A stretch of 64,000 nt of DNA from Aestuariivirga sp. (GCA_030680855.1 JAUXUN010000069.1:57750-121749); one strand, 5' to 3'. Positions 54,543-63,972 are shown, counted from the first letter of the stretch. Numbers and translations: made by a program. The notes: generated by a model not told the origin, from the sequence alone.

Positions 54543-55052
54543 TTAGGCCCTAACCGCCTTCACCTTCATAACCGCCAGCGCAGTCACGGCGCCGAGAGCA
54601 TGGATGAGCGAGGTGGCTGCGGCGAAGCCTGCGCCGAAGACCCAGGCGCTGACGCCTTCAGGGATTTCAGCGCCGTGGGCGTAGCCGTGGGCCAGGGCGA
54701 AGAGGCCGACGATGGCCATGCCGCTCCACACCGGCAACTTTACTCGGGCGACGGCAAAAGCCGCCAGCACGAGGACCGAGGCCATGATCATGGTCTCGAC
54801 GAAGGGCACTTCAATGCCAGCCATGCCGAAGACTCCGCCCACGATCATGTCGGATATAAAGGCCGCAGGCACGGCCCAGATGGCGCGCGCGCCCAGCGTG
54901 GCGCCCCAGGCGCCAACCGCCAGCATGGCGATGAGATGATCCCAGCCGAGGAAAGGATGGAGAAATCCGGAAGCAATGCCATGGCCCGCGTGGGCGAAAG
55001 CCGGGGTTGCCGAAATTAAAACCAGTGTTGCAATAAGTGCTATGCGCTTCAT
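54543..55052 (-). CDS. HupE/UreJ family protein
   Basis: A 169-residue membrane protein with a cleavable N-terminus (ALIATLVLISATPAFA) and six helices. The nickel-binding start HAGHG after cleavage and the SGFLHPFLGWDHLIAMLAVG motif identify HupE/UreJ, which moves nickel or cobalt for hydrogenase or urease. No urease or hydrogenase genes are in the window; creatinase releases urea, so urease may lie elsewhere. The start at 55052 gives the normal signal peptide. Confidence 0.88.
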   Translation of the reverse strand: MKRIALIATLVLISATPAFAHAGHGIASGFLHPFLGWDHLIAMLAVGAWGATLGARAIWAVPAAFISDMIVGGVFGMAGIEVPFVETMIMASVLVLAAFAVARVKLPVWSGMAIVGLFALAHGYAHGAEIPEGVSAWVFGAGFAAATSLIHALGAVTALAVMKVKAVRA

Positions 55053-55206
55053 TGTTATGATACCCTTCATTTGGTCATGATCAGGAAGCAAACTAGCAAC
55101 GGCCCGCGCAAAAGTCTCCTCTCAAATGCGACATGGCTGGCTTGTTCCGCGCCTTTCAATTCCAACATTGTCAGAGCGCTGCACATTTATTAGGCTGGGC
55201 TTCATC

Positions 55207-55839
55207 ATGGGCAGCTATCAGCTTTATTGTTTCGGAGAATCGGGCAACGCCTACAAGGCCGCCCTGATGCTGGAACTGTGCGGGCTTAAGTGGCAGCCCA
55301 TCTGGGTCGATTTTTTCAACGGCCAGACCCGCACGCCGGAGTACCGCGCCGAGGTGAATGAGATGGGCGAGGTTCCGGTACTGGTTGACGGGGCCAGGAA
55401 GCTTACGCAGTCCGGCGTCATTCTCGATTATCTTGCCGGGAAAACCGGAAAGTTCGGCCCAAACAATGATGACGAACGCCGTGAAATCCTGCGCTGGATG
55501 TTCTTCGACAATCACAAGTTCACCAGCTACATCGCCACCCTGCGCTTCATGGTTTCTCTGGCCAAGACGGGCGAAACGCCGGTCACTGAATTCCTGCGCC
55601 AGCGCTTTATCAATTCATTGAAAATTGCCGATGGCCATTTGGCCAGGCAGCCATTTCTTGCCGCTGACCGCGCCACTATCGCCGACTTCTCGCTGTGCGG
55701 TTACATGTTTTATGGAGCGGAAATTCCGTTGCCGCTTGAGCCCTACCCTCACCTCTTGGGCTGGCTGGAACGGATCAAGTCACTGCCGGGGTGGAAACAC
55801 CCTTACGATCTCATGCCCAGATCAAGAGTGGAAGCGTGA
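55207..55839 (+). CDS. Glutathione S-transferase family protein
   Basis: A 210-residue protein with a thioredoxin-like N-terminal domain (YQLYCFGESGNAYKAALMLE, later VPVLVDGARKLTQSGVILDYL, the cis-Pro and glutathione gamma-Glu site) and a helical C-terminal domain with the capping motif ATIADFSLCGY. Substrate is unknown. The start at 55207 begins directly before the first strand; an upstream ATG at 55126 adds a non-family stretch. Confidence 0.88.
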   Translation: MGSYQLYCFGESGNAYKAALMLELCGLKWQPIWVDFFNGQTRTPEYRAEVNEMGEVPVLVDGARKLTQSGVILDYLAGKTGKFGPNNDDERREILRWMFFDNHKFTSYIATLRFMVSLAKTGETPVTEFLRQRFINSLKIADGHLARQPFLAADRATIADFSLCGYMFYGAEIPLPLEPYPHLLGWLERIKSLPGWKHPYDLMPRSRVEA

Positions 55840-55844
55840 TCGGA

Positions 55845-56492
55845 TCACGCTTCTGGCACCATAGCTTCGAGATACTCGTCGAGGTGTTCGAGGTTTTCAA
55901 AGCGCATCCAGCCGTCGTCGGTTTCGGCTTCCACGGTGCCATCGGAAAGCACCCGGGCCGGTCGGCCGCGAATGACTTTTTCCTCCACCACATAAAGTTC
56001 GCCATCGGCTGCTTCGGTTTTCTCTTCGGGCTCGGCCTTGGCGGCAACCGGTTCTTCCGGTGCGGCCTTCTGCGGCTCAACGCCCAGGGCCACGGCAATA
56101 TCGGTCTTGGCCTGTTCAAGGGCGGCAACCGTATCGGAAACACTCGTCTTGGAAGCGGCCGCCGTTTCGGCAACGGCGGCACTTGCTTCAGTGACCACGG
56201 CGGTGGCCGCAGTTTTTTTGCCGAAGCCGGTGAATTTCGGCGTGGCGGGTTTTTCAGCGGGCGTCTCGGTGACGACTTCCGCCACAACCGGCGCCACGGT
56301 CCGGTCGCGCAGCGCCCCTATGGTGCTGCCTAGCCCCAGGCACAGGGCGCCGCCCACAACAAGAATTGCTGACACATCGGCAGTCAGCCCCCGCACCTGC
56401 ATTTCACCGGGTGAAAAATGTATGAGAAATCCAAGGGCCACACCTGCCGCCAGGAACAGAATACCAAAAATGAACATCAGTTTCGACATCAA
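55845..56492 (-). CDS. Two-helix membrane protein with Ala/Pro/Glu linker, unknown function
   Basis: A 215-residue protein. Two membrane helices lie at about 4-26 and 38-60, followed by a long low-complexity cytoplasmic or periplasmic linker rich in Ala, Glu, Pro and Val (65-160). A compact C-terminal segment has IRGRPARVLSDGTVEAETDD and FENLEHLDEYLEAM. I do not recognise a named domain. The C-terminal block looks conserved and may be the functional part. It converges on the GST gene with 5 bases between. Confidence 0.6.
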   Translation of the reverse strand: MMSKLMFIFGILFLAAGVALGFLIHFSPGEMQVRGLTADVSAILVVGGALCLGLGSTIGALRDRTVAPVVAEVVTETPAEKPATPKFTGFGKKTAATAVVTEASAAVAETAAASKTSVSDTVAALEQAKTDIAVALGVEPQKAAPEEPVAAKAEPEEKTEAADGELYVVEEKVIRGRPARVLSDGTVEAETDDGWMRFENLEHLDEYLEAMVPEA

Positions 56493-56581
56493 AACCCCAT
56501 AGACCGTATCGCTGGTCCCCCCTGTTTCCCAAGCCCCGCTAGGAATCCCGCCTTATGGATAACACTTCCTGAAACGCCTGC

Positions 56582-57697
56582 CTAGCTTTCAACAACGATG
56601 CGGGGGGCGGGCTTGGACAACTTGCCGCCTTCGACCGCCGCCCAGACCTGGCGGGCGATATCCTTGTAGATGGTAGCGTGAAGCGAGTCCGGCATGGAGA
56701 CAACGACGGGCTCGCCGCTGTCGGAGCGGATGCGCACTTCCTTGTCGAGCGGCACTTCGCCAAGGAACGGCACGCCCAGCCGGCCGGCTTCTTCACGGGC
56801 TCCGCCGTGGCCGAAAATTTCATGGCGCTCGCCGCATTTGGTGCAGACGAAATAGCTCATGTTTTCGACAATGCCGATCACCGGCACATTCACCTTGCGG
56901 AACATGTTGAGGCCCTTGCGCGCGTCGATCAGCGCCAGATCCTGCGGGGTTGATACGATCACAGCGCCCGACAGCGGCGTCTGCTGGGCGAGCGTCAATT
57001 GCGCGTCGCCGGTGCCCGGCGGCATGTCGACGATCATTACATCGGTTTCGCCCCAGGAGACTTCGCGGAGAAGCTGGGTAAGCGCCGACATCACCATCGG
57101 CCCGCGCCAGATCATCGGCGTGGCTTCGTCCACCAGGAACCCTATGGAGGCCACTTCAATGCCGTAGCGCGCCATGGGCTTCATGCGCTTGCCTTCGGCA
57201 TCACTGGCCTCCGGCTTGCCGGTGAGGCCAAAAAGCTTGGGCATGGAGGGGCCATAAACATCGGCATCCAGCACCGCCACTTTCAGCCCAAGTGCATGCA
57301 GCCCTAAAGCCAGGTTAATGGCGGTGGTGGATTTGCCCACCCCGCCCTTGCCCGAGGCCACCGCCACAAGATGCTTCACCCCGGGAATGCCGTGGCGCAA
57401 TTGCTGCGAGGAACTTACCTTGGGACCCACGGGCCGGGCCGGCTGCTGTTCGGCGGTCAGCGCCACTAGCACTTTGTTAACCCCAGGCAACTCGCTTACC
57501 GCCTTTTCCACGACGGCGCGCAAGCCCTCCATGGATTTCAGGTGCTGGGGCTCGGCATTCAGGGCAAACATCACCTTGCCCTCAAAAATGGCAATCTCGG
57601 AGACAAGTCCGGCGCTCACGATGTTGCCGCGGCCATCGGGGGCGGCAATGCGCTTCAGGGCCGCCAGCACGATTTCCTTAGTAATATCAGTCATCAT
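56582..57697 (-). CDS. apbC: Mrp/NBP35-type Fe-S cluster carrier ATPase
   Basis: A 371-residue protein. An N-terminal MIP18-like domain (about 1-85) is followed by a P-loop ATPase with deviant Walker A SGKGGVGKSTTAINLAL and the CxxC pair in FVCTKCGERHEIFG, which holds a bridging cluster in the dimer. It carries Fe-S clusters to apoproteins. The first two codons are both ATG. It is divergent from the histidine kinase gene. Confidence 0.93.
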   Translation of the reverse strand: MMTDITKEIVLAALKRIAAPDGRGNIVSAGLVSEIAIFEGKVMFALNAEPQHLKSMEGLRAVVEKAVSELPGVNKVLVALTAEQQPARPVGPKVSSSQQLRHGIPGVKHLVAVASGKGGVGKSTTAINLALGLHALGLKVAVLDADVYGPSMPKLFGLTGKPEASDAEGKRMKPMARYGIEVASIGFLVDEATPMIWRGPMVMSALTQLLREVSWGETDVMIVDMPPGTGDAQLTLAQQTPLSGAVIVSTPQDLALIDARKGLNMFRKVNVPVIGIVENMSYFVCTKCGERHEIFGHGGAREEAGRLGVPFLGEVPLDKEVRIRSDSGEPVVVSMPDSLHATIYKDIARQVWAAVEGGKLSKPAPRIVVES

Positions 57698-57835
57698 TCA
57701 CCTTTGTCAGGACCCCCGCTTAGACCCAAAGGCCCGGTGCCTGCAAGCGGCGTTAGAATGGCCTTAAGCATTCTCCTCAAATTTTAGATATCCTGCAAAG
57801 CCGCCCTTAGGAGGCCCGGTGCTAGGTTCGGCGGC

Positions 57836-59386
57836 ATGAGCATTGAATGCAATTCGGAACGACTTCCGGGCCGCGCTAATTTTTACAGCGACGAGCCAGG
57901 TCCAACCGTGCCCAAAAAGCGCTCCACCTTCGAGGACGACGCGCTTTGGGAGCGCACCGCCGAAGCGCCGTGGAAGCTCGAACTGCTGACCATTTTCCTG
58001 CGCAACCAGTTGCGCATCGCGCCGGCCATGCCGCTGCTGACCTTCATGCTGGCCTTCACCAGCCTGATGTGGGTGCCGCCGCTCACCGCCATGTTCTGGC
58101 TGGCTGTGACGCTCGCCAGCCAGGCCGTGCAAATTTATCTCTGCGCGAATTTCTTCCACAAGGAACGCTCGGAAAGCAAGCAGCACGACTGGATCGGCAT
58201 GATGGCCGCCTCGGAGCTTGTGCAGGGCGTGTGCTGGGGGCTGCCGCTCTTCCTGTTCTGGGACGGCGCCAACAGTTTGCAGGCCATCTATCTTGTCTCC
58301 TTCATCATGGCCATCATCGCGGTGCGCCTGCTTGTGGTGAATAATTTCATGCCGGTCCTCGTGGCGGGCACCGGGGTCATGACCGTTGCCGTTGCCATCC
58401 GCTGCGCCAGCCAGGCCGAGCCCATATTCATCGCTCTTGCCGGCCTCATCATCGTGCTTGAGGCGTTCTTCCTTTTCATCGCCCGGCAACTGGGTGACAC
58501 GGCGCGCGACATGGTGAAATTCAAGGCGCAGAAGGACACGCTGATTGATCAACTGAAGCTTGAACGCGACAGGGCCGAGGCGGAAAAAATCAATGCCGAG
58601 GATGCCAACAAGGCTAAGTCCATTTTCCTTGCCACCATGAGCCATGAACTTCGCACGCCGCTCAATGCCATCATGGGTTTTTCCGAAATCCTCAAGCGCG
58701 AATTGTTCGGTCCCCTCTCGGTTCCGGCCTACAAGGACTATGCCGGCGACATCCATCATTCCGGCGGCTATCTCCTCGATCTCATCAACGACATTCTCGA
58801 CCTGTCGCGCATCGAGGCGGGACGCCGCGAAATCCAGGAAGAGCCGTTTGACATTCTGGCCTGCGTAAAGTCTGCCCAGGCCCTGCTCAATGGCAAGGCC
58901 AATGAAAAATCGGTCCTGGTCAAGGTTGAGATCTCGCCATCGCTGCCGAAGCTGATGGGCGATTTGCGCGGCGTCAACCAGATCCTAATCAACCTGCTGA
59001 CCAATGCCATCAAGTTTACGCCCGCCGGCGGCCATGTTGTGGTCTCGGCGGCGCGCAATGCTGCGGGCGGCATGGTGGTATCGGTCAAGGACAATGGCCC
59101 CGGCATTCCAGCCCATGAGATTCAATCGGTGCTCACGTCATTCTCGCGCGGTTCGCTCGCCACGAAGGGCGCCGTCGATGGCGCGGGCCTCGGGCTTTCC
59201 ATCGTGAAAGGCCTGATGAATCTGCATGGCGGCGAGGTCAGCATCGAGAGCGACGTGGGCAAGGGCACCGAGGTTCTGGTCACCTTTCCGGCGCACCGCG
59301 TTCTCACCGGGCCCCGTGGTGAAGTCATTGCGGCACCGAACGTGCAGTCGGAAAGCCAGCGCAAGCTGATCTCGATCACCGGATAA
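57836..59386 (+). CDS. Membrane sensor histidine kinase (HisKA type)
   Basis: A 516-residue kinase. An N-terminal cytoplasmic stretch of about 65 residues is followed by six predicted helices (about 65-230), a short coiled coil (KDTLIDQLKLERDRAEAEK), a HisKA domain with FLATMSHELRTPLNAIMGFS (phospho-His in SHELRTP) and a HATPase domain with LINLLTNAIKFTP, DNGPGIP and GAGLGLSIVKG. The HisKA region resembles the PdhS/PleC-like cell-cycle kinases of alphaproteobacteria. The signal is unknown and no response regulator is adjacent. A GTG at 57908 is an alternative start. Confidence 0.9.
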   Translation: MSIECNSERLPGRANFYSDEPGPTVPKKRSTFEDDALWERTAEAPWKLELLTIFLRNQLRIAPAMPLLTFMLAFTSLMWVPPLTAMFWLAVTLASQAVQIYLCANFFHKERSESKQHDWIGMMAASELVQGVCWGLPLFLFWDGANSLQAIYLVSFIMAIIAVRLLVVNNFMPVLVAGTGVMTVAVAIRCASQAEPIFIALAGLIIVLEAFFLFIARQLGDTARDMVKFKAQKDTLIDQLKLERDRAEAEKINAEDANKAKSIFLATMSHELRTPLNAIMGFSEILKRELFGPLSVPAYKDYAGDIHHSGGYLLDLINDILDLSRIEAGRREIQEEPFDILACVKSAQALLNGKANEKSVLVKVEISPSLPKLMGDLRGVNQILINLLTNAIKFTPAGGHVVVSAARNAAGGMVVSVKDNGPGIPAHEIQSVLTSFSRGSLATKGAVDGAGLGLSIVKGLMNLHGGEVSIESDVGKGTEVLVTFPAHRVLTGPRGEVIAAPNVQSESQRKLISITG

Positions 59387-59432
59387 GCCGCTTCATTTGC
59401 AGATTTCCGGACCGGCATGCTAGCCAGCCGCC

Positions 59433-60569
59433 ATGGCCTCCTTTGATGTCATCATAATCGGCGCCGGTGCGGCGGGCCTCATGTGCGCCATCACTGCGGG
59501 GGCGCGGGGCAAGCGGGTGTTGCTGATCGACCACAACAGCCAGGCCGGCGCCAAGATTCTGATCTCCGGCGGCGGGCGCTGCAACTTCACTAACACGGGC
59601 ACAGCGCCGCAAAATTTCCTGTCCGAAAATCCGCATTTCTGCCGCAGCGCCCTGAGCCGCTATACGCCATCGGATTTTCTGGCGCTCATGGCCAAGCACA
59701 GCATCGCCTGGCATGAAAAGACCCTGGGCCAGCTTTTCTGTGTTGGCTCGGCCCGGCAGGTCGTGGCCATGCTGCTGGCCGAATGTGCGGCATCGGGCGT
59801 TGCGGTGAAGCTCGCCACGAAAGTCACCGGCATTCGCAAAGCCGATGGCTTCACGGTGGAAACAACGGACGAAACACACACGGCCCCAGCCCTTGTCCTT
59901 GCAACCGGCGGGCTTTCCATTCCCAAAATGGGAGCAACCGGATTTTCTTACGATGTCGCCAAAAGGTTTGGCCTCAAAGTGATCACCCCGCGACCAGCAC
60001 TTGTTCCCCTGAAGGCGAAACCTGAGGAACTGGAGTTCTACAAAAACCTCTCCGGTGTTTCACTCCCGGCAATCGCGTCGTGCGGCAGCACGGCTTTCCG
60101 GGAAAGCATTCTCTTCACCCATCGCGGCCTTTCGGGTCCGGCCATCCTGCAGATTTCCTCCCACTGGCGCGAAGGCCAGTCGATCAGCCTTGATCTTGCC
60201 CCCGGCATAGATGCGCTCAGGTTTCTCAAGGAACGGAAGCACGCGCGGCCCAAGGCTGAGCTTAAGACCATTCTGGCCGAGCTCCTGCCCCAGCGGCTGG
60301 CGCAGGCCATGGCACCCACCGATGTAACGCGCCTTGCAATCCTGCTTAAAAATTGGACAATGACGCCGGACGGCTCGGAAGGCTTTGCCAAGGCGGAGGT
60401 GACAGCCGGCGGCATTGATACAGATCAGCTCTCCTCCAAGACGATGGAAGCAAAGGCCGTTTCCGGCCTCTATGCGATCGGCGAAGCGGTTGATGTCACG
60501 GGCTGGCTCGGCGGCTATAATTTCCAATGGGCCTGGGCCAGCGGCTGGTGCGCTGGGCAGGCGGTATAA
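59433..60569 (+). CDS. HI0933-family NAD(P)/FAD-dependent oxidoreductase (YhiN-like)
   Basis: A 378-residue flavoprotein with the FAD motif IIGAGAAGLMCAITAG at residues 6-21 and the family mark AGAKILISGGGRCNFTN. It ends with GYNFQWAWASGWCAGQ. The family is very widespread and of unknown biochemical role. The length is typical. It starts 46 bases after the kinase stop on the same strand, so co-transcription is possible. Confidence 0.9.
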   Translation: MASFDVIIIGAGAAGLMCAITAGARGKRVLLIDHNSQAGAKILISGGGRCNFTNTGTAPQNFLSENPHFCRSALSRYTPSDFLALMAKHSIAWHEKTLGQLFCVGSARQVVAMLLAECAASGVAVKLATKVTGIRKADGFTVETTDETHTAPALVLATGGLSIPKMGATGFSYDVAKRFGLKVITPRPALVPLKAKPEELEFYKNLSGVSLPAIASCGSTAFRESILFTHRGLSGPAILQISSHWREGQSISLDLAPGIDALRFLKERKHARPKAELKTILAELLPQRLAQAMAPTDVTRLAILLKNWTMTPDGSEGFAKAEVTAGGIDTDQLSSKTMEAKAVSGLYAIGEAVDVTGWLGGYNFQWAWASGWCAGQAV

Positions 60570-60669
60570 CCGGCTCCCTCACCAACTTGTAATGTAATAG
60601 CTAAAGACGAAGCCCTGCGAACCATGTACAAGGAGATTCAGGAATCATAAATTCGGACTGGGGAACCTC

Positions 60670-61722
60670 TTGGATATTCAAAGTGAAACGCAGTTTTCTG
60701 CGGAGCTGCGCCTGCAAGCAAAACGGCTAACCGCCCATTGCAATCTCTACCGGGATGCCGATAGCCGGAAAGCAATCATTCAGCTGGTCACCACCGCCAT
60801 TCCCTTTTTCACCCTCATCGCCGTCATGTTCCTGGTGGCGCCGCACGCCTATTGGCTGAGCCTGCTGCTCGCCATTCCCACCGGCGCCCTGCTCACCCGC
60901 TTCTTCGCGCTCCAGCATGATTGCGGCCATGGTTCGCTGTTTCCATCACGGCCCACCAATGAAATGTTCGGCAGGCTGATCAGTGTTTTGACCTTCACGC
61001 CCTATGACCATTGGCGGCGCTCGCATGCAATGCACCATCAATTGTCGGGCAATCTGGACCATCGCGGCTTCGGCGACATCGAAACCATGACGGTCAAGGA
61101 ATACAGCCAGTTGAGCACATGGGGGCGTTTCCGCTACCGGCTTTACCGCAATCCGCTGATCGTGCTGGTCCTCGGCCCGCCGATCTTTTTCCTGGTGCTG
61201 CAGCGCCTTGCCATCGGCTCCAATATGCCGCTGCGCGACAGCTTGCGCGGCGTCATTGGCCATGACGCGGTGCTGCTGCTGGTCTATGGCACGCTGGTTT
61301 TCCTGGTTGGCCTGTCGCTTACCCTGCTAGTGATGCTGCCCATCTATTTCATCGCCACCTGGATTGGCGGCTGGCTGTTCTTCGTCCAGCACCAGTTTGA
61401 GGAAACCCATTGGGAGGCTGCTGACGAATGGGACATGAAGATTGCCGCGCTGAAGGGCAGTTCCTTTCTGGTGTTGCCGCCTGTTCTGAACTGGTTCAGT
61501 TGTAATATTGCGCTTCACCATATTCATCACCTATGCAGCCGCATCCCGAATTACCGGTTGCAGGAGTGTCTCAAAGGCAATCCGGAACTTGAAACGGTCT
61601 CGCCGCGGCTGTCGATCTGGCAGGCGTTGAAAGCTTCAAGGCTGGCCCTGTGGGATGAGACATCCCGGCGGCTGATTTCCTTCCGCGAGTATGGGCGGAA
61701 GCAAGAACTGCAGGCGGCTTAA
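60670..61722 (+). CDS. Membrane fatty acid desaturase
   Basis: A 350-residue inner-membrane enzyme with the three His boxes of the di-iron desaturases: HDCGHGS (about 93), HAMHHQLSGN (about 120), and HHIHH (about 283). Four or more helices separate them. It adds a double bond to a lipid acyl chain. Translation appears to start at TTG 60670 with a GGGGA site 7 bases ahead; I see no suitable ATG. Substrate and double-bond position are not shown. Confidence 0.88.
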   Translation: MDIQSETQFSAELRLQAKRLTAHCNLYRDADSRKAIIQLVTTAIPFFTLIAVMFLVAPHAYWLSLLLAIPTGALLTRFFALQHDCGHGSLFPSRPTNEMFGRLISVLTFTPYDHWRRSHAMHHQLSGNLDHRGFGDIETMTVKEYSQLSTWGRFRYRLYRNPLIVLVLGPPIFFLVLQRLAIGSNMPLRDSLRGVIGHDAVLLLVYGTLVFLVGLSLTLLVMLPIYFIATWIGGWLFFVQHQFEETHWEAADEWDMKIAALKGSSFLVLPPVLNWFSCNIALHHIHHLCSRIPNYRLQECLKGNPELETVSPRLSIWQALKASRLALWDETSRRLISFREYGRKQELQAA

Positions 61723-61730
61723 AACCTCAG

Positions 61731-61919
61731 CTAAACTATCCTCACATCGCACGTGCAGGCTTCTAGCGTGTAGGCTGGCATCGGCAGGTCTGCCAGTTCC
61801 CGCATTGTCATATGCGATAGTTCCGGATGGTCCAGCGGCTCGCGCGGTCTGGAATCGACAGCGTTATCAATCTGTTGGCGCTTATTTGTAAACCTTGATG
61901 TGAACCATTTGTAGCTCAT
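61731..61919 (-). CDS. Small DUF1127-like protein
   Basis: A 62-residue protein with a strong AAGGAG site 7 bases ahead of its ATG, which supports it as real. The core HPELSHMTMRELADLPM resembles the helix of DUF1127 (YjiS-like) small proteins, which in alphaproteobacteria affect RNA turnover and stress responses. The usual Arg-rich end is not seen; instead it ends CTCDVRIV. It is divergent from the LysR gene at 62005, a common pairing for such small genes. Confidence 0.65.
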   Translation of the reverse strand: MSYKWFTSRFTNKRQQIDNAVDSRPREPLDHPELSHMTMRELADLPMPAYTLEACTCDVRIV

Positions 61920-62004
61920 GGCTGGTCTCCTTTCCTCAACCATGTGCCACTCCCGGCCCAGATTTTCTATGGAGTTTTACCGCCAAAGGCTGTAGAAAAA
62001 CTAT

Positions 62005-62907
62005 ATGGATCAGCTTAATCAGGTTCATCTCAATGGGCTTCGCGCGGTGGAGGTTGCCGGCAGGCTAGGAACCCTCGCCCTGGCGGCGGCGGAGCTGGGC
62101 GTTTCGCTGGGCGCCGTCAGCCAGCAAATCCTCAAGACCGAGCAGCAATTGGGCCGCCCGCTTTTCACCCGCACGCCGAAGGGCCTGGTTCCCACGCCTT
62201 TCGGGGCCGAGGTGCTGGCCTATCTGGAGCGCGGCTTCCGCGAACTCACGCGGGGCGTTGCCCTGGCGCAGGAGCCGAAACGAAACCTGCTTACCGTTTC
62301 CGTGGCCCCGGTTTTTGCCGCCAAGTGGCTGGTGTGGCGGCTGCCGCATTTCCAGCAGGCGCATCCCGACCTGCAGGTCCGGATCGATGCCTCGATTGAG
62401 CTTGTCGATCTCGATCATTCGGACGTCGATCTCGCCATCCGGGTCGGCCCCGGAAACTGGCCGAACGTTAGGGCTGAACTCCTGCTGGAACAGCGCGTCT
62501 TCCCGGTCTGCGCCCCTGCCCTTGCAGGCTCCCTGAAAACCCCGCGCGATCTCGCCGGTGTGCCGATCATTCATGACCGGCCCACGGTCATCTTCAACAT
62601 GTTCCAGGTGCGCTGGAACACCTGGCTGGCGCTGCACGGCATGGATGAGCGCATGCTGGTGACGCAGGGTCCGAGCTTCTCCGATTCAGCATTGTGCCTG
62701 GATGCCACCATAGCCGGCCAGGGCGTCATGCTGGGCTGGCACGCGCTGGCCGGGGATGCGCTGGCCCGCGGAAGCCTTGTGAAGCCCTTTGCCGAGGAAG
62801 CGGAAACGGGCCTCGGCTATTACCTCGTCACCTCGCCTTCGCGCGGCAACGACAAAAAAATCGCGGCGTTCCGGGCGTGGATCAGGGAGGAGATGAAATT
62901 GCTGTGA
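62005..62907 (+). CDS. LysR-family regulator (GcvA type)
   Basis: A 300-residue regulator with the HTH at about 8-65 (NGLRAVEVAGRLGTLALAAA, then GAVSQQILKTEQQLGRPLF) and a GcvA-like effector domain to the end. The divergent small DUF1127-like gene 85 bases away is its most likely target. The effector is unknown. It is the last clearly GC-rich gene before the AT-rich end of the window. Confidence 0.88.
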   Translation: MDQLNQVHLNGLRAVEVAGRLGTLALAAAELGVSLGAVSQQILKTEQQLGRPLFTRTPKGLVPTPFGAEVLAYLERGFRELTRGVALAQEPKRNLLTVSVAPVFAAKWLVWRLPHFQQAHPDLQVRIDASIELVDLDHSDVDLAIRVGPGNWPNVRAELLLEQRVFPVCAPALAGSLKTPRDLAGVPIIHDRPTVIFNMFQVRWNTWLALHGMDERMLVTQGPSFSDSALCLDATIAGQGVMLGWHALAGDALARGSLVKPFAEEAETGLGYYLVTSPSRGNDKKIAAFRAWIREEMKLL

Positions 62908-62924
62908 TGTTGGCACTGCGCATA

Positions 62925-63203
62925 TTATAAAATTCCAAAAATACTGCATACGAGAACGATAGTGAAAACGCAAAAAAGTGGATGCCATAAAAAGAACCTG
63001 CTCTTTGCTGTCACTGAAGCGCCAGTCTTCACAATGTAGCCGTTGAAAACGTTACTTGCCCTTTGCTCATTGAGGTCGAAACCATTCCTGGAATAAAATA
63101 TCAAGTCTCGACATAGTTCTCCTCCCCATACCCAAACTAGAAAGAACAAAATAATCAATTGTCCGAACGTTTCTATTGTCACAAGAATTGCTCGCTTTTG
63201 CAT
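62925..63203 (-). CDS. Small hypothetical membrane protein
   Basis: A 92-residue frame with two predicted helices (about 11-28 and 72-91) and a polar middle (CRDLIFYSRNGFDLNEQ). I do not recognise it. There is no clear ribosome site. Base use is much more AT-rich than in the rest of the window, as in the next two genes, which suggests transfer. It may be real or a chance frame. Confidence 0.35.
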   Translation of the reverse strand: MQKRAILVTIETFGQLIILFFLVWVWGGELCRDLIFYSRNGFDLNEQRASNVFNGYIVKTGASVTAKSRFFLWHPLFCVFTIVLVCSIFGIL

Positions 63204-63237
63204 TTGGGTCGGATATGAAGCATGTCATTCCCCTTCG

Positions 63238-63564
63238 TCACGCCGCGTGAGGTGGTGCGCTCGAAAGTTTTTGACGCTCTTTGAAGGTGAGATTCACCTC
63301 AATGTCAGCATCGAGCTTTCCGAGGATTGCTATCATGCGATCAAGGGTGAAGCGGCGAAGCTGCGTATTACGGATACGTGAAAATTCAGAATGGGCAACA
63401 CCTGTCAATTTCTCGGCATCACGCGTTGAAAGTTTACGCGCATCGAGGATGTGAATGATTTTTGCGGCAAGAATTGCGCGGGCCTGTTCAAGATCGGCAT
63501 TGGGACGCCCAAAGTCGCGGTAGATGTTGCCAGTGCCCCGTACCAGCTCAATGTCTTTGCTCAT
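63238..63564 (-). CDS. HigA-like XRE antitoxin
   Basis: A 108-residue protein with an XRE-type helix-turn-helix in its middle (ARKLSTRDAEKLTGVAHSEF then SRIRN), of the HTH_37/HigA2 kind. Its ATG overlaps the toxin stop by 4 bases (ATGA), the usual arrangement for toxin-first HigBA pairs. It should bind the toxin and repress the shared promoter at the palindrome 63917-63930. Confidence 0.85.
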   Translation of the reverse strand: MSKDIELVRGTGNIYRDFGRPNADLEQARAILAAKIIHILDARKLSTRDAEKLTGVAHSEFSRIRNTQLRRFTLDRMIAILGKLDADIEVNLTFKERQKLSSAPPHAA

Positions 63565-63905
63565 TTCAAAGCCTCCTTCAATCGTTTCAATCGTTCGCGG
63601 ATAAGATCAACGTCCGCCTGCGGCGTTTTGATTCCTGACTTGGATTTCTTCTGGAACGCGTGGATCACCCAAATATCCGAGCCGATCTTGACCGCATAAA
63701 TCGTGCGAAAGGCATCACCGCGATAGCGCAATGCAATCTCGAACACACCGCCATTAACGCCCTTGAACGGTTTTGCCTTGCCGGATAACGCGCCTTCGGC
63801 AGCGACCGTCAGCGCGTCGAGCATATCGACCTGCACGTCGTCAGGAAATTCCTCGAAATCCTTGCGGGCGGTCTTCACCCACGAAATATTTCTGGTTTCT
63901 CTCAT
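63561..63905 (-). CDS. HigB/Gp49-like toxin (RelE/ParE fold)
   Basis: A 114-residue protein of the phage-derived Gp49-like (DUF891) group, relatives of HigB and RelE. The core is GGVFEIALRYRGDAFRTIYAVK and then IWVIHAFQKKSKSGIKTP, with the basic residues expected of a ribosome-dependent mRNA endonuclease. The start is ATG 63905; a start at 63941 would place the operator inside the gene. It is co-transcribed with the antitoxin gene. Confidence 0.85.
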   Translation of the reverse strand: MRETRNISWVKTARKDFEEFPDDVQVDMLDALTVAAEGALSGKAKPFKGVNGGVFEIALRYRGDAFRTIYAVKIGSDIWVIHAFQKKSKSGIKTPQADVDLIRERLKRLKEALK

Positions 63906-63916
63906 CAGCCTTATGT

Positions 63917-63930
63917 TGACAAATTTGTCA
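63917..63930. promoter_or_regulatory. Toxin-antitoxin operator palindrome
   Basis: TGACAAATTTGTCA is a perfect 14-base palindrome 11 bases upstream of the toxin start. It is the likely site where the HigA-like protein represses its own operon. Confidence 0.65.
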
Positions 63931-63972
63931 CCATTTTGCAAGTGATATCTTCGATCAAACCGGCGGCGCGAT

